From Neobacillus sp. PS3-40 (GTDB taxonomy: Bacteria; Bacillota; Bacilli; Bacillales; Cytobacillaceae), in assembly GCF_030915485.1 (NCBI RefSeq), contig NZ_CP133266.1, positions 3,042,001 to 3,106,000 on the forward strand: DNA of 64,000 nt. The letters are read 5' to 3'. The translations under genes and the position numbers were made by a program. Of the stretch, positions 1 through 8,669 are shown piece after piece. Positions within the stretch are counted from its first letter, which is position 1, and the number at the start of each line of letters is the position of its first letter. The notes under the pieces were generated by a model. That model was not told where the DNA came from and did not search any database. It worked only from the letters and a program-made list of their open reading frames with translations.

Positions 1-14
1 AAAAGCCTTTAGTA

Positions 15-49
15 AAAAGAGATCTCACATTATGTGAGGTCTCTTTTTT
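15..49 (+). terminator. Rho-independent terminator
   Basis: A stem pairing AGAGATCTCACA with TGTGAGGTCTCT is followed by six T. It ends a gene that lies before the window. Confidence 0.8.
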
Positions 50-634
50 GTCGTACCCCGAACACTCCTCTCATATTTCTATCATATATATTAAAATGTT
101 TCTCTTATTCTGATTTCTTCTAGTAAAAATTACTGAGTATTTATGTTAAAGCGGGAAGGGAAGCTGTGGAATCAAGTTGGTAAGATTTAATGGTTGGCGG
201 CCTGTCCTATTTAAAAGATAAAAGGAACTGCCTACTTAGATGGATCTGATTTTAATAATCCTTGCTACCATAGCATTCAAACTTTGTTGCAAGATGTGGC
301 AAGAATACAAATTCTTAAATCATTATAACCCTTTTCCAATTTTAACAATCATTTACTCACTAAGGAAACATAAAGATTCTAACTTGATTGATAGATTGCC
401 TTTTTACTTAACATAGTAAGTTATATATAGAAGATTGATATGTGAATAGAAAAAAGTACTAAAGCTTGATGGCAGAATTGCTCATTCTGGCTATCATTTT
501 TATTAAATAAATAACAAGGATATCGTAAGTGGAATCAAGTAAAGATAGCACCCAAAAAGTAAACAAAACTGATGTTAATTATGGGTTTTTAATGTTTCTT
601 TATGTGATATACATTTCATTTTAAGGAGTATGTA
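50..634. other. Intergenic stretch, no gene seen
   Basis: About 585 bases with no open frame that has a ribosome binding site and no clear repeat. I see nothing I can name in it. Confidence 0.5.
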
Positions 635-1279
635 TTAAAAAATACTTTTTGATGCCTTACAATTATACATTTGACCATCAGCTTTCTTTAATAACTCAAA
701 CAAATCCATACTATCATTTGGATAGATAGCTGAACCGATGGATGCCTTAACAGGTATTTTTACTTGATCTGAGAGGTTTTCCAGTTTCTTTTCCAGTCTA
801 TTTAGGACAGTTTCTAAGCCTGCCTCTCCATTATAGTGTCCAATGACCAGAAATTCGTCACCGCCCCAACGAGCAACAATGTCACTCTTTCTAGTAGATT
901 CAACAAGTAATTCACTGATCTTAATTAGAACCATGTCACCCTTATGATGACCATATGTGTCATTGATTGTTTTAAAGCTATCACAATCAACTACTAATAT
1001 AAATAATTTGCTATTAGCTCTCTCTGCAAAAGAAAAAATCTTATCATATGTATTCATTACAAATCTGCGATTGTAAATACCTGTAAGTTCATCTTTCTCA
1101 GAATAAAATCTTACTTTATCATACTGTTTACCTGCCCAATATCCAAAAAAGACTAAGAATGGGTACGAGTAGAGATCAAGCGGCTCGACTGAGTTATCAC
1201 GAAAATAATAGTAAAAGATATAAACGGAGTGTAATAAAAATAAGCCTAAACTTCCTACGATTCTGCCAGAATATTTCAT
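635..1279 (-). CDS. Membrane-anchored diguanylate cyclase (GGDEF)
   Basis: Predicted to make cyclic di-GMP from two GTP at the inner face of the membrane. Two hydrophobic segments (about residues 7-27 and 37-50) precede a GGDEF domain. The signature is an intact GGDEF at residues 139-143. An RxxD inhibitory site (RKSD, 130-133) sits exactly five residues before it, so product feedback inhibition is likely. There is no sensory domain beyond the short membrane anchor, and at 214 residues the protein is short for the family. The ATG start is preceded by AGGGTGG. It stands alone on the minus strand. The EAL protein at 21.5 kb could act on its product, but that link is inference. Confidence 0.9.
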   Translation of the reverse strand: MKYSGRIVGSLGLFLLHSVYIFYYYFRDNSVEPLDLYSYPFLVFFGYWAGKQYDKVRFYSEKDELTGIYNRRFVMNTYDKIFSFAERANSKLFILVVDCDSFKTINDTYGHHKGDMVLIKISELLVESTRKSDIVARWGGDEFLVIGHYNGEAGLETVLNRLEKKLENLSDQVKIPVKASIGSAIYPNDSMDLFELLKKADGQMYNCKASKSIF

Positions 1280-1470
1280 GTTGATCCACCCTTGTTATAA
1301 TCTTATAGACATACTCATTATTATATCATGTTGGTGAGAAGGGTAAATAACATAAGTAAAAAATTGTAAAAAGAATGGTGTTGGGTTATAGGTAACCTTC
1401 ATGGACGGTGGAAAGTAGAGGAAGGGAAGGGAAGGTTATTCCCTTCCCTGGTTGCAATGCAAAGATTCAC

Positions 1471-2157
1471 TTACACATTAAATCTATACCCTGCACCCCA
1501 AATGGTTTCAATATATTGTGGAGTGGAGGGGTTTTTTTCAATTTTTTTACGAATTTTTTGAATGTGGACAGACACTGTGGCCGTATCTCCAAAGTGTTCT
1601 TCTTTCCAAATGGTGGTGAAAAGATGATCTTTACTAAACACGATATTGGGATGAGATATGAGAAAGACGAGTAATTCATATTCTTTGGCGGTAAATGATA
1701 CTTCTTTTCCATTTACAAAAACTTGATGTGAAGCAGTGTTGACTTCAAGTCCTTTGTGCGAAATAATTTCAATTGTAGTATTTTTCCCCATTAATCGCTC
1801 GTACCGATTAATATGAGATTTTACCCTTGCAACAAGCTCAGACGGACTAAAGGGCTTCGTTAAATAATCATCAGCACCGTACCCTAAGCCTCTAATTTTA
1901 TCAATATCATCTGTTTTTGCAGAAACAATGATGACAGGGATTTCACTTTTGCCTCGGACAGCCTTTAAGATTTCGAATCCATCTTTATTTGGCAACATTA
2001 AATCGACAATAATGATATCATATGTTCCAGAGGTTGCATGCTGCAGCCCAATCAAACCATCAGCAATAATGGTGACATGATAGCCATTCAATTGAAGATA
2101 ATCCCGCTCTAATTCTGCAATGTTTGCATCATCTTCAATAATCAAAATATGCTTCAT
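1471..2157 (-). CDS. OmpR/PhoB-type response regulator
   Basis: DNA-binding response regulator of 228 residues. The receiver domain (about 1-115) has the acidic pair E8-D9-D10, the phospho-acceptor D52 in VDLMLP and the lysine of TKPFSP. A winged-helix domain follows (about 130-228, ending in a WGAGYRF motif). Its ATG overlaps the stop of the upstream kinase by four bases (ATGA), so the pair is translationally coupled and almost certainly cognate. The signal is unknown, but the histidine-rich partners upstream point to a metal ion. A candidate binding site is the 21-bp-spaced direct repeat at 4151-4188. Confidence 0.9.
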   Translation of the reverse strand: MKHILIIEDDANIAELERDYLQLNGYHVTIIADGLIGLQHATSGTYDIIIVDLMLPNKDGFEILKAVRGKSEIPVIIVSAKTDDIDKIRGLGYGADDYLTKPFSPSELVARVKSHINRYERLMGKNTTIEIISHKGLEVNTASHQVFVNGKEVSFTAKEYELLVFLISHPNIVFSKDHLFTTIWKEEHFGDTATVSVHIQKIRKKIEKNPSTPQYIETIWGAGYRFNV

Positions 2158-3302
2158 TCGTTTTTTTCACCTTCCCTTGAAAAAATGGGCAGGATAATTG
2201 TAAAACAACTTCCCTCGCCTACGATACTGTTAACGGTAATATCGCCGCCATGTGCTTTGACCAGCTCCTTTGAAATGGATAGACCCAGTCCCGTACTCAT
2301 CAGATTTTTGGTTCGTTCTTTTTCGATACGATAAAACCGGTTGAAAATATAGGGCAGTTTGTCACTTGGAATCCCTGAACCATTATCTTTTATACTTAGC
2401 TTAATGACATCATGCTCTTTATATAATTCGCATTTTAATGCTAAATCATTTTCATCTCCATGTTTTTGGGCATTTCCAATGATATTCTGAATCGCCTGAT
2501 GAATTCTTTTACGATCAATCTTGACTAAATAGTCTTTCTCAAGTTTATTCAAATAGTTGAAAGTAAGGCCGTTCTCTTTAAATTCAAAAGAAAATTCCTC
2601 CATCAAATCTGAAGTATAGCCTCCAATGGAAACCTCCTCAAAATGATAATCCAGTTTATCCATATCAATTTTTGAAAATAAAAAGAGATCATCGATGAGC
2701 TTGTTCATATATTGGCTATTACTATAGATAATTTTGAAGTATGAGTCCATTTTATCTTCGGGCACAACGCCATCAATGATCGCTTCCATATATCCTTGAA
2801 TAGAGGTAATCGGCGTTTTTAGATCATGAGAGATATTGGCAATTAATAGCTTGCGGTTTTCCTCATATTCCTTTTGCATTTCTTCGCCTTTTTTTAATTT
2901 CTTTGCCATATGATTAAAGGATGTAATCAATGCTTGTATTTTATTTTTGGTTGGATGGGTAATTTCCGTGTAGTAATTTCCGTTTGCAATTTCTTCTACA
3001 CCAAGAATCAATGTATCAATCGGCTGTAAAATTTGTTTTTCCAAGCGGGTATGAAAAATAAATGTTCCTATTTCCCTCATGATGGTAAATACCAGGAGAA
3101 GAATGAAAATAATCTTTACTTCAACGAATTGATACAACAAATAAAAAGTAATTAGTGGGATCAATAGAAGGACCATTCTGGCGTGGCGGAATTTCCTGGC
3201 ATTTTTATGAAAGTTGGCTTGGATTTCATGAACCTCATGCCTATAGGGGTTATGGTTATGCAGATGGTCATGCCTATGCCACCTTCGATTTTTACGTTTC
3301 AT
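2154..3302 (-). CDS. Sensor histidine kinase with His-rich N-terminus
   Basis: Membrane kinase of 382 residues that phosphorylates the adjacent regulator. The first 40 residues carry nine histidines and are predicted cytoplasmic. Two close membrane segments (about 43-60 and 63-80) with almost no extracellular loop follow, then HAMP, a HisKA domain with H159 in ISHDLKTP, and an ATPase domain with N, DNGSGIP and TGLGLSI boxes. The frame is open 26 codons further upstream. I chose the inner ATG because AAAGGAGG stands just before it. A kinase with so little outside the membrane is probably an intramembrane or cytoplasmic sensor. Metal sensing by the histidine patch is inference. Confidence 0.88.
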   Translation of the reverse strand: MKRKNRRWHRHDHLHNHNPYRHEVHEIQANFHKNARKFRHARMVLLLIPLITFYLLYQFVEVKIIFILLLVFTIMREIGTFIFHTRLEKQILQPIDTLILGVEEIANGNYYTEITHPTKNKIQALITSFNHMAKKLKKGEEMQKEYEENRKLLIANISHDLKTPITSIQGYMEAIIDGVVPEDKMDSYFKIIYSNSQYMNKLIDDLFLFSKIDMDKLDYHFEEVSIGGYTSDLMEEFSFEFKENGLTFNYLNKLEKDYLVKIDRKRIHQAIQNIIGNAQKHGDENDLALKCELYKEHDVIKLSIKDNGSGIPSDKLPYIFNRFYRIEKERTKNLMSTGLGLSISKELVKAHGGDITVNSIVGEGSCFTIILPIFSREGEKNE

Positions 3303-3383
3303 AAAAATGCCTCCTTTATATACAAAAGTACAGAGCAAAAACAAAATCGCCGCTGGGACAATTTCGTTTTTGCGATCCATTCT

Positions 3384-4070
3384 TTATTTGGTGAAATTAA
3401 CTTCTACTGTTGCGTTCGTTTCGTGTAAGCCATCATTTTCGTAGCTTCCTTGAATGGTGATGGATACTTTTTCTACTTCTTTATTTTTATTTGTAACGAT
3501 GTTCGCTAAAATATGAGGTTTTTCCATCAACATCATTTCTTTCATTAGTTTACCCTTTAGTGGATGGTGATGGCCAGAGTCTTTACCAAGGAACGGGCCA
3601 TTTTCACAGTTGCTCTGCATTCTTTCTTTCATTCTCTCTTTCATTTTCGCAACTGCTTCATCAAGTTCAAGTGAGAATATGGTTTTTTCCCCTTGCTCTT
3701 CTGCTTTCAAGTCATTTAATAGTCGGAGGAAGCATAAAAGGATATCAGCTTTACTCTTGAATCCATGAATATGTCCATGCCCAAAGTGTTCATTATGTCT
3801 GCCATGTCTAAATCCTCTATGAAATGGGCATCCATGTTCGTGATCTCTTTTAAATTCGGTTGTACTTTCATGCTTACCTTCATTTCCGTCACAATTCCAT
3901 TCTGATTGCAGGTGACATTTTGTATTTCCATCCCCGCTGTGTTGAAATTCGTTACTGAACTTCAAAACTTGCTGTCCATCTTTTTCTACTTTAACTTGAA
4001 GGACACCTTCTCTTTCTTTTTTCTCTTTCATTGTTTTCACTACATCATATATTGCTTTGATTTTATTCAT
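3384..4070 (-). CDS. Histidine-rich protein, upstream gene of the two-component operon
   Basis: A protein of 228 residues that I do not recognise. It has a charged N-terminal helix (1-25), a histidine-rich patch (about 76-104, with HGHIHG and HxxH spacings), and a C-terminal part that may be beta-rich. There is no signal peptide or membrane segment. It is first in line before the kinase, 81 bases away, with a good GGAGG start. The kinase shares the histidine-rich character. A metal-buffering or metal-presenting accessory of the sensor fits, but no function is shown by sequence alone. Confidence 0.75.
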   Translation of the reverse strand: MNKIKAIYDVVKTMKEKKEREGVLQVKVEKDGQQVLKFSNEFQHSGDGNTKCHLQSEWNCDGNEGKHESTTEFKRDHEHGCPFHRGFRHGRHNEHFGHGHIHGFKSKADILLCFLRLLNDLKAEEQGEKTIFSLELDEAVAKMKERMKERMQSNCENGPFLGKDSGHHHPLKGKLMKEMMLMEKPHILANIVTNKNKEVEKVSITIQGSYENDGLHETNATVEVNFTK

Positions 4071-4150
4071 CGTCTTTCCTCCATTATAGTTTTTATTTTG
4101 CTTACATGAAGGATTGTAGCAACCAATAAAAAAAACAAACGAAAGAAAGT

Positions 4151-4188
4151 TTAAAAAAAGTATAAAGTTTGTTAAAAAAACTATAAAG
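4151..4188 (-). promoter_or_regulatory. Direct repeat, candidate response-regulator site
   Basis: Two 17-base copies, TTAAAAAAAGTATAAAG and TTAAAAAAACTATAAAG, differ at one position and start 21 bp apart, two helical turns. They lie about 80-115 bases upstream of the His-rich gene. Tandem sites on one DNA face are typical for OmpR-family regulators. Assignment to the regulator at 1471 is inference. Confidence 0.45.
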
Positions 4189-4437
4189 ACGGGATTATTG
4201 TAGAGTTTTCATATCAACTAAAACGTAACTGTCATGTTTCTAATCTACTCTTTCTCTCACTTGATTTAAATCAAAGTAGGGAGGGGATATTTATTAGATA
4301 ATAGAGATACAAAGTGAATATTACGTTTTACACATACCATCTAGCAAGTATAAGTGTTAATTTAAACTAACATAACAAGGTGATGTGAACAAGAACGTAA
4401 GAGAGACTAAATTTCTAAGAAAAAGGAGTGACAAAAT

Positions 4438-4788
4438 ATGCATTTGGTTCCTTTTGCGATTGCTTTTGCATTACCATTTCATGTACATTCATTTACATTT
4501 ATCATTGCAATTGAAACTTTACTATTTTCGATTATTTTACGATCCAAAGGAGTATTCCTTCTCCAATTAGTGCTCTTCCTGGCTACCTTTGCCATTGATG
4601 GTTTAGTGCCAAATAGTTTGAACATATTTCTAATAATTGTTCAAATTTTATTAGGAATAATATGTCTCTACAAGATAAAAAAAGCTGCAGAAATGGATTA
4701 TTTATTGGTACTTGAAAAAACACACAGAATCCCACCGAATCTAACAAAGGGTAGTAACTTCGGGAATCGATCTTCTTTTTTTAGATAA
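4438..4788 (+). CDS. Small membrane protein of unknown function
   Basis: A protein of 116 residues with about three hydrophobic segments (roughly 2-26, 32-52 and 59-80) and a basic, polar tail. An AAGGAGTGA site seven bases before the ATG supports the start. It is divergent from the His-rich/two-component operon, with a 370-base gap between them. I do not recognise the family. Confidence 0.65.
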   Translation: MHLVPFAIAFALPFHVHSFTFIIAIETLLFSIILRSKGVFLLQLVLFLATFAIDGLVPNSLNIFLIIVQILLGIICLYKIKKAAEMDYLLVLEKTHRIPPNLTKGSNFGNRSSFFR

Positions 4789-4793
4789 ATGAT

Positions 4794-4830
4794 GCTACTA
4801 CCAATGTCTTCTGTGACATTGGTAGTAGCC
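4794..4830 (+). other. Strong hairpin without T-run
   Basis: Arms CTACTACCAATGTC and GACATTGGTAGTAG pair perfectly over 14 bp with a six-base loop. No T-run follows on either strand, so it is not a standard terminator. It may act in mRNA processing, or be a repeat. Confidence 0.6.
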
Positions 4831-4997
4831 AAAATACATGTATAAGAAGAAGGAGTGACGAAATTTTAAGATCCCAATTTTTGTGGATTGGTTATTTGAA
4901 TTCTATAGTTAGAAAGTTAACGGGTTTTCACCTTCTTGTTGACATATGCTCTTTAATAATATAGAATGTAATATGTTCATGAGTTGATTTACAATAT

Positions 4998-5071
4998 GCG
5001 GGTGTAGTTTACTGGTAAAACCTCAGCCTTCCAAGCTGATGTAGTGGGTTCGATTCCCATCACCCGCTCCA
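4998..5071 (+). tRNA. tRNA-Gly (anticodon TCC)
   Basis: Full cloverleaf. The acceptor GCGGGTG pairs with CACCCGC, followed by discriminator T and an encoded CCA. The D-arm, the anticodon loop with TCC (reads GGA and GGG), and the T-arm GTGGGTTCGATTCCCAT are all present. It is a single tRNA with its own terminator. Confidence 0.95.
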
Positions 5072-5083
5072 TACATAATAACT

Positions 5084-5129
5084 AACGCAGTGTACCGTTT
5101 CGTAGAGAACGTTGTATTGCGTTTTTTTG
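5084..5129 (+). terminator. Terminator of tRNA-Gly
   Basis: An imperfect stem from AACGCA to TGCGTT with seven T after it follows the tRNA by 12 bases. Confidence 0.7.
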
Positions 5130-5172
5130 TTGTTAGCTTAACTTTGGATGGAAATGAAAAAAAGATGCATTA

Positions 5173-5841
5173 CTAGCATCCTTGGATATGATAGGTAGCT
5201 TCCCCGCCGTGAAATTGTATAAACATTTTCATTAATGATTCGGTAAGTCTTTCGGCATTTTCTTGAGTTGTTGATGGTCTTAAATAGATGATTTGCAAGG
5301 CGTTCTTTGTATTCTCCGTTACTGGTGATCTTTCAGAATCAACGAAAGGACTTCCAAATGGGCCTTGTTGATCAGAAGAAACGATTAAATGGTGTAAGGA
5401 ATTCAAACGGCCATTTAGTCCGAGATATTCTTCATTTTCTTGGCCAATACGGATGGTAACAGGTCCAGATAATTTTTCGCAATCATAGATCCCAATAGGT
5501 ACTTGATATTGTAAAGAGAAAAAATTATTTAAATCAATGGCACTTTGGACAGATGATAGGAAGTTTTGTTTTTGGACTCTCCGAAATAAGGCCTCAGCTG
5601 AGTGCCGATAACGATTAGGATCCTTGCCAGTTAGCTTGAAGATTTTGCGCCACTCTTGAATTCCTGGTAGGTCAGTTACATTTTTATTTTCCAATTCAAA
5701 AAAAGTGGATTCTTGGTGCATTTGCAATCTGCCAATTAACATTTGCGGCGAAGGACCGACAGTAATATTCTTGTATTCAATAATACCAAGTTTGAAATCT
5801 GGAATCAGATTCGCCAGATTTGGTGAAATTTGAATTTCCAA
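5173..5841 (-). CDS. B3/B4 tRNA-binding domain protein
   Basis: Protein of 222 residues resembling the B3/B4 domain of the phenylalanyl-tRNA synthetase beta chain, found alone in many Firmicutes. The stretch around LTGKDPNRYRHSAEAL and the DLNNFFSL segment are typical. The free-standing family may deacylate or sort aminoacyl species, but its role is not settled. The frame opens at a TTG at 5856. I prefer the TTG five codons later because GGAGGTGG lies eight bases before it. It is convergent with the tRNA and divergent from queG. Confidence 0.75.
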   Translation of the reverse strand: MEIQISPNLANLIPDFKLGIIEYKNITVGPSPQMLIGRLQMHQESTFFELENKNVTDLPGIQEWRKIFKLTGKDPNRYRHSAEALFRRVQKQNFLSSVQSAIDLNNFFSLQYQVPIGIYDCEKLSGPVTIRIGQENEEYLGLNGRLNSLHHLIVSSDQQGPFGSPFVDSERSPVTENTKNALQIIYLRPSTTQENAERLTESLMKMFIQFHGGEATYHIQGC

Positions 5842-5936
5842 CCTTTCCACCTCCAAAATATCTTGAATTTAGTTTATCATATATAAATGTGATCCTAAAA
5901 AATTATAATATCCTTCTTAAGAAAGGAGGCATTTTG

Positions 5937-7067
5937 ATGGATATAAAGCAGCTCAAACAAGAAGTCATTGCCTATAGTAAACAAATTGGAATCGATAAAA
6001 TTGGCTTTACAACAGCCAATACTTTTGATGAACTTAAAAATAGATTAATTCGACAGCAAGAACTAAATTTTCAATCAGGGTTTGAAGAACCAGACATTGA
6101 TAAGCGTGTGACACCTTCATTACTTTTAGAAGAGCCACGTTCAATTATATCTATTGCGGTTGCATACCCATCAAAGATGAAAATCCGTGTTGAAAGCAAA
6201 AATGGTGAAAGAAGAGGAATTTTTTGCAGAGCATCATGGGGTATGGACTATCACACCATTATTAGGGATCGGTTAAAAAAGCTTGAGGATTTTATTTCAG
6301 CTAAGGTTCCAGGTGCACGGTTAAAATCAATGGTGGACACGGGGGAACTTTCTGACCGGGCTGTAGCAGAAAGAGCAGGTATTGGGTGGAGCGGAAAAAA
6401 CTGTTCAATTATTACTCCTGAGTTTGGATCATATGTATATCTAGGTGAGATGATTACAAGTATTCCGTTTGCACCTGATACCCCTATGGAGGATCAATGT
6501 GGATCTTGCACTAAATGTTTGGATGCATGTCCAACTGGAGCATTGGTGCAAGGAGGACAGATTAATGCGCAGCGTTGTATTGGTTTTTTAACACAAACAA
6601 AAGGCTTTGTCCCTGATGAATTTAGGGATAAGATCGGGAACAGAATATATGGATGTGATTCATGTCAAACAGCCTGTCCCGTCAACAAAGGGAAGGATTT
6701 TCATTTTCATCACGAAATTGAGCCAGACCCAGAAGTAGTTAAACCATTATTAATTCCGATTTTAAAAATGAGCAATCGAGAATTTAAGGAGAGGTTCGGA
6801 AACCTTGCTGGTTCTTGGCGAGGGAAAAAGCCAATTCAACGAAATGCTATTATTGCCCTTGCTCATTTTAAAGATGAAACGGCAGTACCACAGTTAATTG
6901 ATGTAATGAAGAGTGATTCAAGGCCTGTAATCAGAGGAACTGTAGCATGGGCACTTGGGAAAATTGGTGGCGAGAGAGCACTAGCTGCACTTAAAGAGGC
7001 TAAGGAGAAAGAAATCGATTTAGAGGTCCAACTGGAAATTGAAAAGGGATTAAAATTTTTTAGCTAA
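5937..7067 (+). CDS. queG: Epoxyqueuosine reductase QueG
   Basis: Cobalamin-dependent iron-sulfur enzyme that performs the last step of queuosine synthesis, reducing epoxyqueuosine to queuosine in tRNA. It has 376 residues from an ATG behind AAGGAGG. Two ferredoxin-like clusters are visible: the C-x2-C-x2-C-x3-CP run in CGSCTKCLDACPTG, and CDSCQTACPVNK. The C-terminal part (about 300-376) has the HEAT-like repeats used for tRNA contact. The B. subtilis counterpart is yhbA, and the same gene order follows here (yhbB, trmL). A good terminator ends the unit. Confidence 0.95.
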   Translation: MDIKQLKQEVIAYSKQIGIDKIGFTTANTFDELKNRLIRQQELNFQSGFEEPDIDKRVTPSLLLEEPRSIISIAVAYPSKMKIRVESKNGERRGIFCRASWGMDYHTIIRDRLKKLEDFISAKVPGARLKSMVDTGELSDRAVAERAGIGWSGKNCSIITPEFGSYVYLGEMITSIPFAPDTPMEDQCGSCTKCLDACPTGALVQGGQINAQRCIGFLTQTKGFVPDEFRDKIGNRIYGCDSCQTACPVNKGKDFHFHHEIEPDPEVVKPLLIPILKMSNREFKERFGNLAGSWRGKKPIQRNAIIALAHFKDETAVPQLIDVMKSDSRPVIRGTVAWALGKIGGERALAALKEAKEKEIDLEVQLEIEKGLKFFS

Positions 7068-7111
7068 GTAGAACTTATATAAGGGGCTCGCCATTCGAAG
7101 CGTTTTCTTAA

Positions 7112-7144
7112 TAAAGGAGTGAACAACACTCCTTTATTTTTTTT
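7112..7144 (+). terminator. Terminator of queG
   Basis: AAAGGAGTG pairs with CACTCCTTT and is followed by a run of T. The preceding bases (from 7082) match the tail of the repeat family described at 32,106. Confidence 0.8.
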
Positions 7145-7195
7145 GATTCAAAATCCTTTTCTCTACATATGTATGGAAAGAAAGGGGTGAAAAGG

Positions 7196-8077
7196 ATGCA
7201 AAAACAACTACAGGATTTATTTGAAGAGAGAGTCAACCAGTATGTATCTGATTCAAGGAAAATGAATTCAATGTACCCAAAGGCAGAAAAGAAAAAGGAA
7301 GCTTGTGCGAAAAGATCCGCTGAGATTGTTAAAGTGAAGGCAACAGGGAGAATAATTGACAACATGGTTAAAGAGGACCTTAAGATAGCTAAGTACCAGG
7401 CTCATTTCCAATTTTTAATAAAACAAAATGATAAACTTTATATGGAAGAAGAAGTGGAATGGAGAGAAGCTAAATTCTATAAAAACACCTTGATTTCTGA
7501 CGAGGAAATAGTGCCTTTTGAATATCAAGACCATCAAGAGGTTGATGGTGCCCTAATTCCTATTGAGGAGGGAGGTCAGCGACTTAGCTATGAATACAAC
7601 CGTTTAAAAGTTGTACAATATGCTGAGAACTGGTGGAATAGCTATAACCCCGCCTACAAAAAGTTTGAAGTGGATTGTACCAATTTTATTTCCCAATGTT
7701 TACACACGGGGGGTGCTCCGATGAATGGTTTTCCGAATCGGGGAAGAGGTTGGTGGCTCCGAAATAATAATTGGAGTTACAGCTGGGCTGTAGCAAATTC
7801 CTTAAGACTGTTTCTAGCAAATCCACAAAATGCTTTAAAGGCAAGGGAAGTGAAGAGCCCTGATCAATTGTTATTAGGTGATGTCATTTGCTATGATTTT
7901 GAAGGGGACGGCCGTTATAATCATAATACAGTTGTAACAGGTAAGGATCCACTTGGTATGCCGCTAGTAAATGCCCATACATACAATAGTCGAATGCGGT
8001 ATTGGGCGTATGAAGATTCAACAGCCTACACCCCGAAAATTAAGTATAAGTTTTTTACCATTAATGATGGAAGGTAA
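7196..8077 (+). CDS. yhbB: Amidase-domain protein (YhbB-like)
   Basis: Protein of 293 residues. The N-terminal half (1-130) is charged and helical. The C-terminal half fits the putative amidase domain (Amidase_6 type): the segment FEVDCTNFISQCLH holds a probable catalytic cysteine, and the later NHNTVV and NAHT motifs hold candidate histidines. No signal peptide is visible, so it may work in the cytoplasm or leave by another route. The start is the ATG after AAGGGGTGAAAAGG. It lies between queG and trmL as yhbB does in B. subtilis. Confidence 0.8.
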   Translation: MQKQLQDLFEERVNQYVSDSRKMNSMYPKAEKKKEACAKRSAEIVKVKATGRIIDNMVKEDLKIAKYQAHFQFLIKQNDKLYMEEEVEWREAKFYKNTLISDEEIVPFEYQDHQEVDGALIPIEEGGQRLSYEYNRLKVVQYAENWWNSYNPAYKKFEVDCTNFISQCLHTGGAPMNGFPNRGRGWWLRNNNWSYSWAVANSLRLFLANPQNALKAREVKSPDQLLLGDVICYDFEGDGRYNHNTVVTGKDPLGMPLVNAHTYNSRMRYWAYEDSTAYTPKIKYKFFTINDGR

Positions 8078-8144
8078 TCATTTTTGCCTGGTTGCCATTG
8101 AGTGGTATAATATCAGGTAGAGTTTTTATATGAGGTGAAAATAC

Positions 8145-8621
8145 GTGGCAATACATATCGTTTTATATCAACCACAAATTCCAGCAAATACAGGAAATAT
8201 CGCACGGACTTGTGCAGGAACAGATACTATTTTACATTTAATTCGACCATTAGGTTTTTCAACGGATGATAAAATGTTGAAAAGGGCTGGTTTGGATTAC
8301 TGGCAATTTGTAAAGATTGTTTACTATGACTCATTAGATGAGTTTTATGAAAAAAATTCAGGCGGTGAATTTTTCTATATAACAAAGTTTGGTCAAAAGC
8401 CGTTTACTTCCTTTGACTATAGTGTTGTGAATAAAGATTATTTCTTTATCTTTGGTCGTGAAACAACAGGACTTCCAAAGGATGTTATTGAAAAAAATAA
8501 GGATGTAAGCCTTCGGATTCCGATGAATGAAAATATTCGTTCTCTGAATCTATCCAATACAGCTGCCATACTTATCTACGAGGCATTGAGGCAGCAAAAC
8601 TATCCAAATTTAATTAAGTGA
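8145..8621 (+). CDS. trmL: tRNA (cytidine/uridine-34-2'-O)-methyltransferase TrmL
   Basis: SPOUT-class methylase of 158 residues that methylates the wobble ribose of tRNA-Leu isoacceptors using S-adenosylmethionine. Family motifs NTGNIARTC, FIFGRETTGLP and NLSNTAAILIYEALRQ are all present, the last forming the trefoil knot. It starts at GTG with GAGGTGA upstream. A TATAAT box at 8106-8111 suggests its own promoter. The B. subtilis name is cspR/trmL. Confidence 0.93.
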   Translation: MAIHIVLYQPQIPANTGNIARTCAGTDTILHLIRPLGFSTDDKMLKRAGLDYWQFVKIVYYDSLDEFYEKNSGGEFFYITKFGQKPFTSFDYSVVNKDYFFIFGRETTGLPKDVIEKNKDVSLRIPMNENIRSLNLSNTAAILIYEALRQQNYPNLIK

Positions 8622-8647
8622 AAAGGGACCAGAATGGTCTCTTTTTT
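8621..8647 (+). terminator. Terminator of trmL
   Basis: GGGACCA-gaa-TGGTCTC stem with six T following. Confidence 0.85.
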
Positions 8648-8669
8648 CTAATGTGAAAGGAAGAATATT

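Noticed and set aside
1408-1674. Small plus-strand ORF over the response regulator
   Set aside because: Antisense to a well-supported gene, no site and no family.
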